From contig CANKMT010000004.1 in assembly GCA_947482825.1 (NCBI GenBank), forward strand, positions 1 through 64,000: 64,000 nucleotides of DNA. Direction: 5' to 3'. The notes beneath the pieces were generated by a model, which did no database searches, was not told where the DNA came from, and was given only the letters and a program-made list of their open reading frames with translations. This document shows positions 55,878-63,929 of this stretch, piece after piece. Numbering within the stretch: position 1 is the first letter of the stretch; each line of letters begins with the position of its first letter. The stretch comes from Betaproteobacteria bacterium. GTDB taxonomy: Bacteria; Pseudomonadota; Gammaproteobacteria; Burkholderiales; SG8-39. A program made the translations under genes and the position numbers.

Positions 55878-58264
55878 CCGCGCGCGACGAATTGCCGGTC
55901 AAGGATTCGAAGACGCGGACCCAGTCCGGCTACATCGGCAAGTCCGAGCCGCGCGCCAATGCCAAGCGCCTGCTGCAGGGGCGCGGGTCGTTCATCGACG
56001 ACTTGCGTTTTCCGCGCCTGGCGCACGTGGCTTTCCTGCGCAGCCCGCATGCGCACGCGAAGATCAAGAGCATGGATTTTTCCAAGGCCCGCGCCGCGCC
56101 CGGAGTGATCGGCGTCTTCGACGGCCGCGCCGTGGCCGAATATTGCTCGCCGTGGATCGGCGTGCTCGGCCACCTCAAGGGCATCAAGTCGCCGCCGCAG
56201 TACCCGCTGGCGATCGAGCGCGCCTGCTGGCAGGGCGAAGCGGTCGCCGCCGTAGTCGCGGAAACACGCGCACAGGCAGAGGACGCAGTCGAGCTGGTTG
56301 CCGCCGAATGGGATCCGCTGCCCGCGGTGATCGACATGCACGAGTCCCTTTCGGGCAAGGTCGTGATCCACCCGGAATTCGAAGACAACATCTGCTTCTC
56401 TCGCCAGATCGACAATGGCGAGGTCGATGCCGCGTTCAAGAATGCCGATGTGGTGGTCGAAGAAAGCTACAGCTTCGGGCGCCACACCGGCGTGTGCCTC
56501 GAAGGCCGCGCGATCCTTGCGGACTACAACGCGGGCGAACACATGCTCACGGTGCACCACGCCACGCAGGCGCCGCACATGATGCAGGACATCTTCTCCA
56601 AGCACCTCAACCTTCCCGAGGCGAACGTCCGCGTGATCTGCCGCGACATCGGCGGCGCCTACGGCATCAAGGTGCACGTGTACCCGGACGAGATGTGCAC
56701 CGCGGCGCTGTCGATCATGCTGCGGCGGCCGGTCAAGTTCGTGGCTGACCGGCTCGAATCGTTCCTGTCGGACATTCATGCTCGGGAACACAAGGTCACG
56801 GTGCGGCTCGCGGCGACCAAGGACGGCGAGATCCTCGCGTTCGACCTCGACGACCTGACCGCGATCGGGCCGTACTCGGTGTATCCGCGGACCAGCGGTA
56901 TCGAGGGCAACCAGGTGGTGAACCTCACCGGCGGGCCTTACAAGCACAAGCACTACCGCGCGAGCCTCAACGTTGTGTTCACGAACAAGAACGTAACTTG
57001 CCAGTACCGTGCGGTTGGGCACCCGATCGCGGTCGCGCTCACGGAGGGCATCGTCGACTTGGCCGCGCAGAAACTCGGCATGGATCCGGCGGAATTCAGG
57101 CGCCGGAACATGATCCCCGACGACGCCTACCCTTACACAGGCGCGGCGGGCATGAAATACGAAGTGCTCACGCACCACCAGTGCCTCGACAAGCTGCTTT
57201 CGCTCATGGACTACAAGGGGCTGCGCGCCGAGCAGGCGGAGCTACGCAAGAAGGGCGTCTATCGAGGCATCGGCCTCGCGGCGATGATCGAGGTGACCAA
57301 TCCTTCACCGGCTTTCTATGGTGTTGGCGGCGCGCGCATCTCCGCGCAAGACGGCGCGACCCTGCGCCTGGAGCCCACCGGGATGCTGACGGTGCTCTCG
57401 AGCGTGACGGAACAAGGGCAAGGCACCGAAGGAATCTTTGCGCAGATCGCGGCCACCGTGGTCGGCGTCACGATGGACAAGGTCAAGGTCATCACCGGCG
57501 ACACCAGCACCACGCCCTACGGCGGCGGCACCTGGGCCTCGCGCGGCGCGGGGATCGGCGGCGAGGCCGTGCTGCAGGCCGGCAAGGCGCTGCGTTCGAA
57601 CATCCTCGACATCGCCGCGGCGATCCTGAATGTGGACAAGGCAGATCTGGATATCTTCAGCAACGAGGTCATCGACCTTGCAAGCGGCGAATCGAAGCTG
57701 CCGCTGGCCGAACTGGGGCGCGTCGCCTATTTCCGGCCGGACACGCTGCCGATGAAATTCCAGTCCGAACTGATGGTCACCCGCCACTACACGCCGCGCG
57801 AGTACGGCTTCACCTTTACCAACGGGATCCAGGCTTCGCTGGTCGAAGTCGATGTGGAGACCGGGTTCGTCAAGCTGCTGAAGCACTGGTGCGTCGAGGA
57901 TTGCGGAACCGTGATCAACCCGCTGCTGGTCGACGAGCAGATCCGCGGCGGTGTGGTGCAAGGCATCGGCGCGGCGCTTTTCGAGGAGTGCCACTATTCC
58001 GAAGACGGCCAGCTGCAGAACGCCACGATGGCCGACTACCTCGTGCCGATGTCCGGCGAGATGCCGGACATCGTCTGCGGGCACGTGGAGTCGAAGACGC
58101 GCACATCCGAATTGGGCGCGAAAGGGGTTGGCGAGGCGGGCACGGCTGGTGCGCCGGGGGCGGTCATGAACGCGATCAACGACGCACTTTCGTCCTTAGG
58201 CGCGCGGGTGACGACGATGCCGTTTACGCCCGAGCGGGTCCTCGACGCATTGGGTAAGAAATAG
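55874..58264 (+). CDS. Molybdenum hydroxylase large (molybdopterin) subunit, CoxL-like
   Basis: 796 residues starting in an ATGA overlap; the ORF-track start at 55676 is inside the 2Fe-2S gene. N-terminal and molybdopterin domains of the xanthine dehydrogenase family: GSFIDDLRFPRLAHVAFLRSPHAHA near 35-60, SFGRHTGVCLEGRAI near 195, TEQGQGTEGIFAQIAAT near 520 and the active-site GVGEAGTAGAPGA near 755 with the catalytic Glu. The residue loop that is AYRCSFR in true CO dehydrogenase reads CQYRAVGHP here, so CO oxidation is not supported; hydroxylation of an N-heterocycle, aldehyde or aromatic acyl group is more likely. Co-localised with a flavin-oxygenase/VOC pair. Confidence 0.9.
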   Translation: MTARDELPVKDSKTRTQSGYIGKSEPRANAKRLLQGRGSFIDDLRFPRLAHVAFLRSPHAHAKIKSMDFSKARAAPGVIGVFDGRAVAEYCSPWIGVLGHLKGIKSPPQYPLAIERACWQGEAVAAVVAETRAQAEDAVELVAAEWDPLPAVIDMHESLSGKVVIHPEFEDNICFSRQIDNGEVDAAFKNADVVVEESYSFGRHTGVCLEGRAILADYNAGEHMLTVHHATQAPHMMQDIFSKHLNLPEANVRVICRDIGGAYGIKVHVYPDEMCTAALSIMLRRPVKFVADRLESFLSDIHAREHKVTVRLAATKDGEILAFDLDDLTAIGPYSVYPRTSGIEGNQVVNLTGGPYKHKHYRASLNVVFTNKNVTCQYRAVGHPIAVALTEGIVDLAAQKLGMDPAEFRRRNMIPDDAYPYTGAAGMKYEVLTHHQCLDKLLSLMDYKGLRAEQAELRKKGVYRGIGLAAMIEVTNPSPAFYGVGGARISAQDGATLRLEPTGMLTVLSSVTEQGQGTEGIFAQIAATVVGVTMDKVKVITGDTSTTPYGGGTWASRGAGIGGEAVLQAGKALRSNILDIAAAILNVDKADLDIFSNEVIDLASGESKLPLAELGRVAYFRPDTLPMKFQSELMVTRHYTPREYGFTFTNGIQASLVEVDVETGFVKLLKHWCVEDCGTVINPLLVDEQIRGGVVQGIGAALFEECHYSEDGQLQNATMADYLVPMSGEMPDIVCGHVESKTRTSELGAKGVGEAGTAGAPGAVMNAINDALSSLGARVTTMPFTPERVLDALGKK

Positions 58265-58672
58265 TCAAGGCACCACCGCGAGCGCGCTCCCGATGTCCGT
58301 CTGGGCAAAGTCGCCGCCCTTGTACAGCAGCGGCAGACCGCGCACTTTCGCGAGCGCGTAGCTGAACAGATCGCCGAAGTTCAGTCCGGCCTGGTGCCCA
58401 CTGCCCCTCCCAAAAGCCACGAATGCCGCGTAGGCCGCATCCATCTCAGCCTGGCCTGGCGCGACCGTTTCGAACATCGGCAACCGAAGCAAGTCGTCCA
58501 GGAGAATCACCGCACGCTGCCCGCGCCGTCCGTGCACGACCATGCGGGTCTCCACGACACAAACAGTACTGATGAGCGACTTGCCCGCAATCTGGATGGC
58601 TCGCAAAAACGCCTCGCGCTCGGGCTCCGCAAACGCAATCGCGACGAGGGCGGAGGTGTCCACTACGATCAT
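58265..58672 (-). CDS. vapC: PIN-domain toxin (VapC family), module 1
   Basis: 135 residues from MIVVDTSALVAIAFAE, in an ATGA overlap with the antitoxin; the ORF-track start adds eight shadow residues. PIN-domain acidic residues: D5 in VVDTSAL, the Glu of CVVETRMVV near 47, and DLFSYALAK with the third acidic residue near 104, consistent with a four-acid Mg nuclease site. VapC toxins cleave tRNA or rRNA. Its stop is adjacent to the end of the convergent molybdenum hydroxylase gene. Confidence 0.9.
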   Translation of the reverse strand: MIVVDTSALVAIAFAEPEREAFLRAIQIAGKSLISTVCVVETRMVVHGRRGQRAVILLDDLLRLPMFETVAPGQAEMDAAYAAFVAFGRGSGHQAGLNFGDLFSYALAKVRGLPLLYKGGDFAQTDIGSALAVVP

Positions 58673-58908
58673 TTCGGCAGGCCGTGCTCGTCCCACTCCA
58701 GCGGCTCGAAAGCGTCCACGCGCTCAGGAATGCGGTCGAGCTGCGCAAGCAGCGCCGCAATGCGTTCGGCCTTGTCGGAGGATCCGGTCGTTTCATTGAT
58801 AAGCCGGTCCACCGCGCGTTCGACTACCGCGGTCTTGCTCAGGCCGGTGGCCTTGGCCAACTGTTCGACTTTGCTGACTACGACGGGATTGGCGATTTGG
58901 AGCGCCAT
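58669..58908 (-). CDS. vapB: VapB-type antitoxin, module 1
   Basis: 79 residues from MALQIANPVVVSKVEQLAKATGLSKTAVVERAV, the opening of PSK/Rv0623-type VapB antitoxins, with an N-terminal ribbon-helix-helix region and a C-terminal toxin-wrapping tail (RVDAFEPLEWDEHGLPK). A GTG one codon upstream is an alternative start. It controls the promoter at the 58926-58941 palindrome. Confidence 0.88.
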   Translation of the reverse strand: MALQIANPVVVSKVEQLAKATGLSKTAVVERAVDRLINETTGSSDKAERIAALLAQLDRIPERVDAFEPLEWDEHGLPK

Positions 58909-58925
58909 CACGGCACCTCTGGATC

Positions 58926-58941
58926 ATGATATCAATATCAT
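58926..58941. promoter_or_regulatory. Palindromic operator upstream of vapBC module 1
   Basis: ATGATATCAATATCAT has seven-base complementary arms around CA, 18 bases before the vapB start, as expected for VapBC autorepression. Confidence 0.6.
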
Positions 58942-58970
58942 CAATATACATTATTCGGGATGCGACGCCC

Positions 58971-58997
58971 TATATTACACAAGCTTCGTGTTATATA
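58971..58997. promoter_or_regulatory. Palindromic operator upstream of toxin-antitoxin module 2
   Basis: TATATTACACAAGCTTCGTGTTATATA is a near-perfect 27-base palindrome (mismatches at two symmetric pairs), about 30 bases before the antitoxin start at 59028. It shares no sequence with the module 1 operator. Confidence 0.6.
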
Positions 58998-59027
58998 TGA
59001 CTCCTTGCCTGCCTTGAAGCCCACTCG

Positions 59028-59270
59028 ATGAAAAACGTCACGATCAGTCTCGACGAGGAAACCGCCGCTTGGGCGCGAGTCTATGCCGCGAAAAAAAACG
59101 TCAGCCTTTCGCGCTACGTAGGCGAATTGCTGCACGAGCGCATGCGCGAGTCGCGCGAATACGAGGAATCGATGCGTCGCTTCCTCGCGCAAAAGCCGGT
59201 GAAACTGGAAAAGCCCGGCGGGCGCTACCCCACGCGGGACGAGACCCATGACCGCACTCGTCTTCGTTGA
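59028..59270 (+). CDS. Antitoxin of PIN module 2 (ribbon-helix-helix type)
   Basis: 80 residues, opening KNVTISLDEETAAWARVYAAKKNVSLSRYVGELL, a standard ribbon-helix-helix DNA-binding domain of the CopG/Arc type. The C-terminal RFLAQKPVKLEKPGGRYP likely binds the toxin. Its coding region overlaps the PIN gene by 23 bases. It probably represses its own promoter through the palindrome at 58971-58997. Confidence 0.82.
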   Translation: MKNVTISLDEETAAWARVYAAKKNVSLSRYVGELLHERMRESREYEESMRRFLAQKPVKLEKPGGRYPTRDETHDRTRLR

Positions 59271-59751
59271 CACCAACGTCCTGCTCTACGCCCAAGACGA
59301 ATCCGAGCCCGCCAAGCGCCCGCGAGCGCGGGAATGGCTCGAATACCTTTGGCGCGAGCGGCGGGGCCGGATGAGCATGCAGGTGTTGTCCGAGTACTAC
59401 GTCAACCTGAAACGCATGGCCGGGTCGCGACTCACGACTCAAGAAGCCTGGGAGAGCGCGTCGAACTACTTTGCATGGAAGCCGCTCCAGGCAGACGAGG
59501 CGCTGCTGCGCCGCGCCCGGGAAATCGAGCAGCGCTATCTCATCAACTGGTGGGATTGCATGGTGGTCGGAGCCGCGCAGGCGCAGGACTGCGATCTGCT
59601 GCTGACCGAAGACCTGCAGGACGGTGCGATTTTCGGAAGCGTCACGGTGAGAAGCCCGTTTACGCTCTCCGTGGAAGACCGCACCGAGGCCTATACGGCG
59701 CGGCCGGTTCCCGCATCCCGCCATAAGTCGCGGGGCCGGCCCAAGCGCTGA
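59248..59751 (+). CDS. PIN-domain toxin (VapC-like), module 2
   Basis: 167 residues, starting inside the antitoxin gene. PIN residues: FVDTNVLLYAQDE near 6-18 with the first Asp, SEYYVNLKRM with Glu near 48, and a WWDCMVVGAA segment with Asp near 104, then CDLLLTEDLQDG near 117. Slightly longer than average, with a basic tail (SRGRPKR). The sequence type (FVDTNVLLYA) is the class common in Proteobacteria. Likely an RNase. Confidence 0.88.
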   Translation: MTALVFVDTNVLLYAQDESEPAKRPRAREWLEYLWRERRGRMSMQVLSEYYVNLKRMAGSRLTTQEAWESASNYFAWKPLQADEALLRRAREIEQRYLINWWDCMVVGAAQAQDCDLLLTEDLQDGAIFGSVTVRSPFTLSVEDRTEAYTARPVPASRHKSRGRPKR

Positions 59752-59802
59752 AGCAATCCCCCGCCCTCAGGCCGTGGGTCTCTTTCAGCTTCGTCGGAAT
59801 TT

Positions 59803-60237
59803 TCACGCCGGGATCCGAACGTCCCCGGGAATGGTTGGGAAACCCGCCGTGCGAAAATGCACGTCGAAAGCGAAGGCGTGGCGGATCCTGGCCTGCCGCA
59901 TGAGAGCGAAACTCGTTGCGTCCACGAAACTGAAGGCGTGTTCGGAGTACTGCTCGAGAATCCCATAGGCTTGCTGCTCCAGATGCTCGGTCACGTACAC
60001 GCGCTCGAGCTTCTTGCTGTGCGCCAGGGTGTCGAGAAACCGTTTCGCCTCCCGGTAACCCTTGGTAATACGCAGAAGCGTGTAGGTTTCTCCGATCACG
60101 AGGTTGGAAGTCACCAGCGATCGGCAGCGCTCCAGAATCACGGGAAACACTCGACGCGCCGCAGCGTGATGCGCATCGTCGCCGACTTGAATCGCAAACC
60201 ATGCGCCGGTGTCGATAAACACCCGGCCGAGATTCAC
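59803..60237 (-). CDS. PIN-domain toxin (VapC-like), module 3
   Basis: 144 residues from GTG in a GTGA overlap with the antitoxin. The PIN fold opens RVFIDTGAWFAIQVGDDAHHAAA, with Asp near 9, then NLVIGETYTLL with Glu near 49, and FSFVDATSFALMRQ with Asp near 104 and AFAFDVHFRTAGF with the last Asp near 125. All four acidic positions are kept. Convergent with module 2 across 50 bases. Confidence 0.87.
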   Translation of the reverse strand: MNLGRVFIDTGAWFAIQVGDDAHHAAARRVFPVILERCRSLVTSNLVIGETYTLLRITKGYREAKRFLDTLAHSKKLERVYVTEHLEQQAYGILEQYSEHAFSFVDATSFALMRQARIRHAFAFDVHFRTAGFPTIPGDVRIPA

Positions 60238-60482
60238 CGGCCGCGATTCCGCTTGGCTTCTCCGAGATGGGAATCGTGACGCCGCGAGACGTCCTTGCGA
60301 CCGATCCGGCCTGCCTGACCAACGAGTTCGAGCAGGGGGTCGCCATTGCCCGCCTCCCGGCGTTGCAGAACCGACTCGACTCCCTCGCGGACCAGTGTGG
60401 ACTTCGACACTCCCAGCCGGCGCGCCAAGGCCTCCAGACGCCGGTCCTGCTCCTCGCTTAAAAGTATCTGCACGCGGGTCAC
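60234..60482 (-). CDS. Antitoxin of PIN module 3 (ribbon-helix-helix type)
   Basis: 82 residues from GTG at 60482 with GGAG upstream; the ORF-track start at 60572 is leader. TRVQILLSEEQDRRLEALARRLGVSKSTLVREGVESVL is a typical ribbon-helix-helix antitoxin domain. The C-terminal tail is basic. Its stop overlaps the PIN toxin start (GTGA). About 105 bases separate it from the end of livF on the same strand. Confidence 0.83.
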   Translation of the reverse strand: MTRVQILLSEEQDRRLEALARRLGVSKSTLVREGVESVLQRREAGNGDPLLELVGQAGRIGRKDVSRRHDSHLGEAKRNRGR

Positions 60483-60586
60483 GATCGTCTTGCTCCGTCT
60501 TCTGGTGTGTAAGGGGATTCCAACGTTACGCACCGGGTCCGGAGCGTCAAGAACATCGGCCGGTACCACCAATGGCCTTGCGCATT

Positions 60587-61321
60587 TCAGGCCGTTCCGA
60601 GATAGTAGTTCTTCACAAGGTCGTTGGTTTCGAGGTCCATCACGGACTTGCCTTCGAACACGATCTCACCGTGCACAATGATGTAGCCGCGATCCGCGAT
60701 CCGGATCGCCTGGTGGAAATTCTGCTCCGCCATCAGCACGGTGAGCCCGTGGGTCTCTTTCAGTTGCTTGATCATGGTCACTGTGTTCGAGACGAGCAGC
60801 GGCGACAGCCCGACCGAAGGCTCGTCCACCAGCAGGAGCTTCGGCGAAGACATCAAAGCCCGCGCGATGGCGAGCATCTGCTGCTGGCCGCCCGACATCG
60901 AGCCGGCGAGCTGCTTGCGGCGCTCCCTCAGCACATCGAAAGTCTCGTAGCAAAGGGCGAGGTTCTTGTCGATGTCCTTGCGCGCCGCGGGCCGGAAGGC
61001 GCCAAGGAGCAGGTTCTCCTCGACCGTGAGCTTGGGGAAGAGCCGCCGGCCCTCCGGGACCAGCGCGACGCCAAGGCCCACGATTTCCTCCGTGGAAAGC
61101 TTCGTGAGGTCGTGCCTTGCGCCGTTCATGGTCAGCACGATCTCGCCCTTGGTCGGCCGCACGATGCCCATCACGCATTTCATCAGCGTGCTCTTGCCGT
61201 TGCCGTTGGTGCCCAGCAACGCCACTGTTTCGCCTTCGCGGATGCCAACGGAAACGCCCTGCAAGGCGCGCACTGCGCCGTAGCCGGCATCCACCCCGCG
61301 GAGGTCGAGTTCAAGCGCCAA
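60587..61321 (-). CDS. livF: Branched-chain amino acid-type ABC ATPase LivF
   Basis: 244 residues from the TTG at 61321, near the livG stop; the ORF-track start is a livG shadow. Walker A LLGTNGNGKSTL near 35, EENLLLGAFRP, signature MSGGQQQML near 135 and Walker B LLLVDEPSVGLSP near 155. LEERRLFP-type VPEGRRLFPKLTVEENLL is the LivF hallmark. Energises uptake by LivHM. Last gene of the livK-HMGF run. Confidence 0.92.
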   Translation of the reverse strand: MALELDLRGVDAGYGAVRALQGVSVGIREGETVALLGTNGNGKSTLMKCVMGIVRPTKGEIVLTMNGARHDLTKLSTEEIVGLGVALVPEGRRLFPKLTVEENLLLGAFRPAARKDIDKNLALCYETFDVLRERRKQLAGSMSGGQQQMLAIARALMSSPKLLLVDEPSVGLSPLLVSNTVTMIKQLKETHGLTVLMAEQNFHQAIRIADRGYIIVHGEIVFEGKSVMDLETNDLVKNYYLGTA

Positions 61322-62063
61322 GGTAGGCTCGCTGCACGTCGGGGTTCTCGACGATCGACTCGGGCGTGCCTTCGCAAATGATGCGACCGGCATCGAGACA
61401 GATGAGGCGCTGCGAAAATTTCATCACCGCCTGCATGATGTGCTCGATCATGATGATCGAGATGCCCGTGGCATTGAGCTTGAAAAGGATCTCGAGCACT
61501 TCGCTGATCTCGTTGGACGACAGCCCGGCCATGGCCTCGTCCGAGATCAAGAGGCGAGGACGCGCCGCCATCGCGCGGGCCAGTTCCATCTTGCGCAACT
61601 CCACCTGCGAGAGGCGATTCGAGCGCGTATCGGCCTTGTCAGCCAGGCCCATGCCCTTGAGGATCTCCATGGCTTCGCCGCGGGTGTCGGCCAGGTGGAG
61701 CGACCCGCTGTGCGCAACGTACTCCAGCGGCACGACCAGGTTCTCCAGCACCGACATGCTGCCGAAAGGCCGCGGGATCTGGAAGCTGCGCGCGATGCCG
61801 CGCCGCGTGCGCAGGTAGGCCGGCAGCCGGGAAATTTCCTCGCCGTCGAAACGGATACTGCCGCCGTCGTTCGTCAGCGCGCCCGAGATGCAGTTGATCA
61901 GCGTGGTCTTACCCGAGCCGTTGGGTCCGATGAGGCCGAAGCGTTCGCCCTTGCCGACGTCGATGCTCACGCCGTCCAGCGCCGTGAAGCCGCCGAAATG
62001 CTTGGACACGCCGTTGATTTCCAGGAGGGCGTTCGTTGGCGGGCTTGAATCCGCGGGCTTCAC
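61311..62063 (-). CDS. livG: Branched-chain amino acid-type ABC ATPase LivG
   Basis: 250 residues from GTG in a GTGA overlap with livM. Walker A LIGPNGSGKTTLINCISG near 40, ARSFQIPRPFGSMSVLENL near 95, signature LSQVELRKMELARAM near 155, and Walker B LLISDEAMAGLSSNEISEVLEIL near 178. The signature is LSQVE rather than LSGGQ, and the Walker B acidic end reads DEAMAG, both common in LivG. Partner of LivF. Confidence 0.92.
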   Translation of the reverse strand: MKPADSSPPTNALLEINGVSKHFGGFTALDGVSIDVGKGERFGLIGPNGSGKTTLINCISGALTNDGGSIRFDGEEISRLPAYLRTRRGIARSFQIPRPFGSMSVLENLVVPLEYVAHSGSLHLADTRGEAMEILKGMGLADKADTRSNRLSQVELRKMELARAMAARPRLLISDEAMAGLSSNEISEVLEILFKLNATGISIIMIEHIMQAVMKFSQRLICLDAGRIICEGTPESIVENPDVQRAYLGA

Positions 62064-63001
62064 TCGTCGCCTTTCTTCAGCACGTAGCGGCGCCAGAGCC
62101 CCAGGACGCCCTCGGGCGCCGCGACTACGAACACAACGAGCATCACGCCAACCACCAGCACGTTCATCTCGGAAGAAATCGTCACCGTGACGATTTGTTG
62201 CACGCTGCCGAGCAGGATCGCGCCGATTACCGGTCCGATCCAGTGCGCGGTGCCGCCGATGATCGGCATCGCCAGCGCGTTGACCGCATAGTTGAGGCTG
62301 AACGCCGAGGACGGCTCGATGAACGAGAGGTACTGCGCGAACGGCGCGCCCGCCGCGCCCATGAGCGCGCCGGAAACGGTAGCCGCAGCAAGCTTCAGCT
62401 TCAGCGTGGGCACGCCCGAGCACTCGGCGGCGCCTTCGTTGTCGCGGATCGCGCGCAGGCCGCGCCCGATCCAGCCAGTCTGGATATAGCGCGCGATGGC
62501 CACTGCGATGAGCACGATGCCGGTCATCACGAAAAACAGCCACTGTGTGTAATTCGTGAAGTGCAACGGTATCTCGGTCGGGCGCAGGATCGGCAGGCCC
62601 TTGGCGCCGCCGACATACGTCCAGTTCATCACCACGGTCTCGAGGATGATCGTGATCGCGATCGTGGCGATCGAAAAGAAGATCCCCCGCAACCTGAGGG
62701 TCAACAGCCCCACGCCGAGGCCGAGCAGGCCCGCGGTCGCCGCACCGGCCAGGATTTGCAGGCCGAGGGGCAGCGCGACCGCCTTGTACAGCGCCACCGC
62801 GCTGTAGGCGCCCACGGCGAAAAACGCGCCAGTGCCGAAATTCACGTAGCCGGCGAACCCGCCGAGGATGTTCCAGGCCGTGGCGAGCACGATGAACTGG
62901 AGCACCACGAAGCCGGCGAAGTAAAAGTACTCGAGGCGCACGAACATCGGCGCGATGGCCGCGATCGCCAGCAACAGGAGCGCGCCGAGAAAAAATCTCA
63001 T
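62060..63001 (-). CDS. livM: Branched-chain amino acid-type ABC permease LivM
   Basis: 313 residues with about nine membrane segments. FVGFVVLQFIVLATAWNILGGFAGYVNFGTGAFFAVGAY-type opening (residues 30-70) and GRGLRAIRDNEGAAECSGVPTLKLKL near 180, the conserved RAIRDNE coupling segment of LivM. It forms the channel with LivH. Nineteen bases after livH and overlapping livG by GTGA. Confidence 0.93.
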   Translation of the reverse strand: MRFFLGALLLLAIAAIAPMFVRLEYFYFAGFVVLQFIVLATAWNILGGFAGYVNFGTGAFFAVGAYSAVALYKAVALPLGLQILAGAATAGLLGLGVGLLTLRLRGIFFSIATIAITIILETVVMNWTYVGGAKGLPILRPTEIPLHFTNYTQWLFFVMTGIVLIAVAIARYIQTGWIGRGLRAIRDNEGAAECSGVPTLKLKLAAATVSGALMGAAGAPFAQYLSFIEPSSAFSLNYAVNALAMPIIGGTAHWIGPVIGAILLGSVQQIVTVTISSEMNVLVVGVMLVVFVVAAPEGVLGLWRRYVLKKGDE

Positions 63002-63020
63002 GGGGCCGGCACGGCGGACT

Positions 63021-63890
63021 TCATCGCCCGAACAGTCCCGCAGGGCGCACGCCCAGAACGACGAGCAGGATCCCGAAAGCCACCGCCGGCGCCCAGGCGG
63101 TGCCCACCGAAGAAAGCACCAGCGACTCGGCCACCCCCAGAATCAGGCCGGCCACCAGGGTGCCGCTCATGCTGCCCATGCCCGCGAGCACGACGACGCA
63201 GAACGTGCGGCCGATGTACAGGCGGTCGAGGTTCGGGTCGACCGGGCCGACGATGATCAGCAGGGCGCCAGCCAGCGCACAGGTCGCAGTGGCGATCCCG
63301 AAAGCCCATCGCTTGATCCGCACCGGATCGGCACCCATGAGGCGCAGCGCGCCCTCATCCTGCGCCACGGCCTTGATCGCCCGGCCGGTGAACGTTTTCG
63401 AAAGGTAGAGGGCAAGCGATGTCGTCAGCGCAAGCGCAACGCCGAACGCCACGATCATTCGCTTCGGGATGCGCACGTCGCCAATCTCCACGGCGGTGCC
63501 GATGTAGTCGGCTTCCACCATGCGCTGATCAACGCCGAACGCGAGGATCAGCCCCACCTGCACGATGAACGCGATGCCGAAGAAAAAGGCAATGCCGCGC
63601 ACGCCGAGGTCGGTGCCCCGGCGCTCGAAGGTCATGTAGTAGAACTGGTAGACCCCCAGGCCGAAAACGAAGAACATCGGCATGAGCAGGACGCCGGCGA
63701 CAAGCGGGTCCATTCCGTACCCGACCAAGGCATAAGTTGCGTACGCGCCGAGGACGAGGAAAGCAGGGTGCGCCACGTGCGGCACGTCGAGCAGCCCGAA
63801 TGAAATCGAGAGCCCGACGCTCACCGCGGCATAAAAGCACCCAAGAAGCAGCCCGGAAAGGACCGCCTCGAGAAGTAGCTGAACGTCCAG
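63021..63890 (-). CDS. livH: Branched-chain amino acid-type ABC permease LivH, probably non-AUG start
   Basis: The ORF track starts at GTG 63824 (267 residues), which cuts into the first membrane helix. Upstream in frame the translation continues DVQLLLEAVLSGLLLGCFYAAVSVGLS, the normal LivH N terminus, and then reaches TAA with no ATG, GTG or TTG. A CTG at 63890 is the only reasonable start (289 residues). The body has GRAIKAVAQDEGALRLMGADP near 180, the RAxxQD coupling segment. Inner-membrane partner of LivM. Confidence 0.85.
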   Translation of the reverse strand: MDVQLLLEAVLSGLLLGCFYAAVSVGLSISFGLLDVPHVAHPAFLVLGAYATYALVGYGMDPLVAGVLLMPMFFVFGLGVYQFYYMTFERRGTDLGVRGIAFFFGIAFIVQVGLILAFGVDQRMVEADYIGTAVEIGDVRIPKRMIVAFGVALALTTSLALYLSKTFTGRAIKAVAQDEGALRLMGADPVRIKRWAFGIATATCALAGALLIIVGPVDPNLDRLYIGRTFCVVVLAGMGSMSGTLVAGLILGVAESLVLSSVGTAWAPAVAFGILLVVLGVRPAGLFGR

Positions 63891-63929
63891 GGTAGTAAGG
63901 GTCGTTGGAGCCCGCGGTTCCCTAGACCC

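Noticed and set aside
55874-58264. Form I carbon monoxide dehydrogenase
   Set aside because: The AYRCSFR active-site loop is missing.
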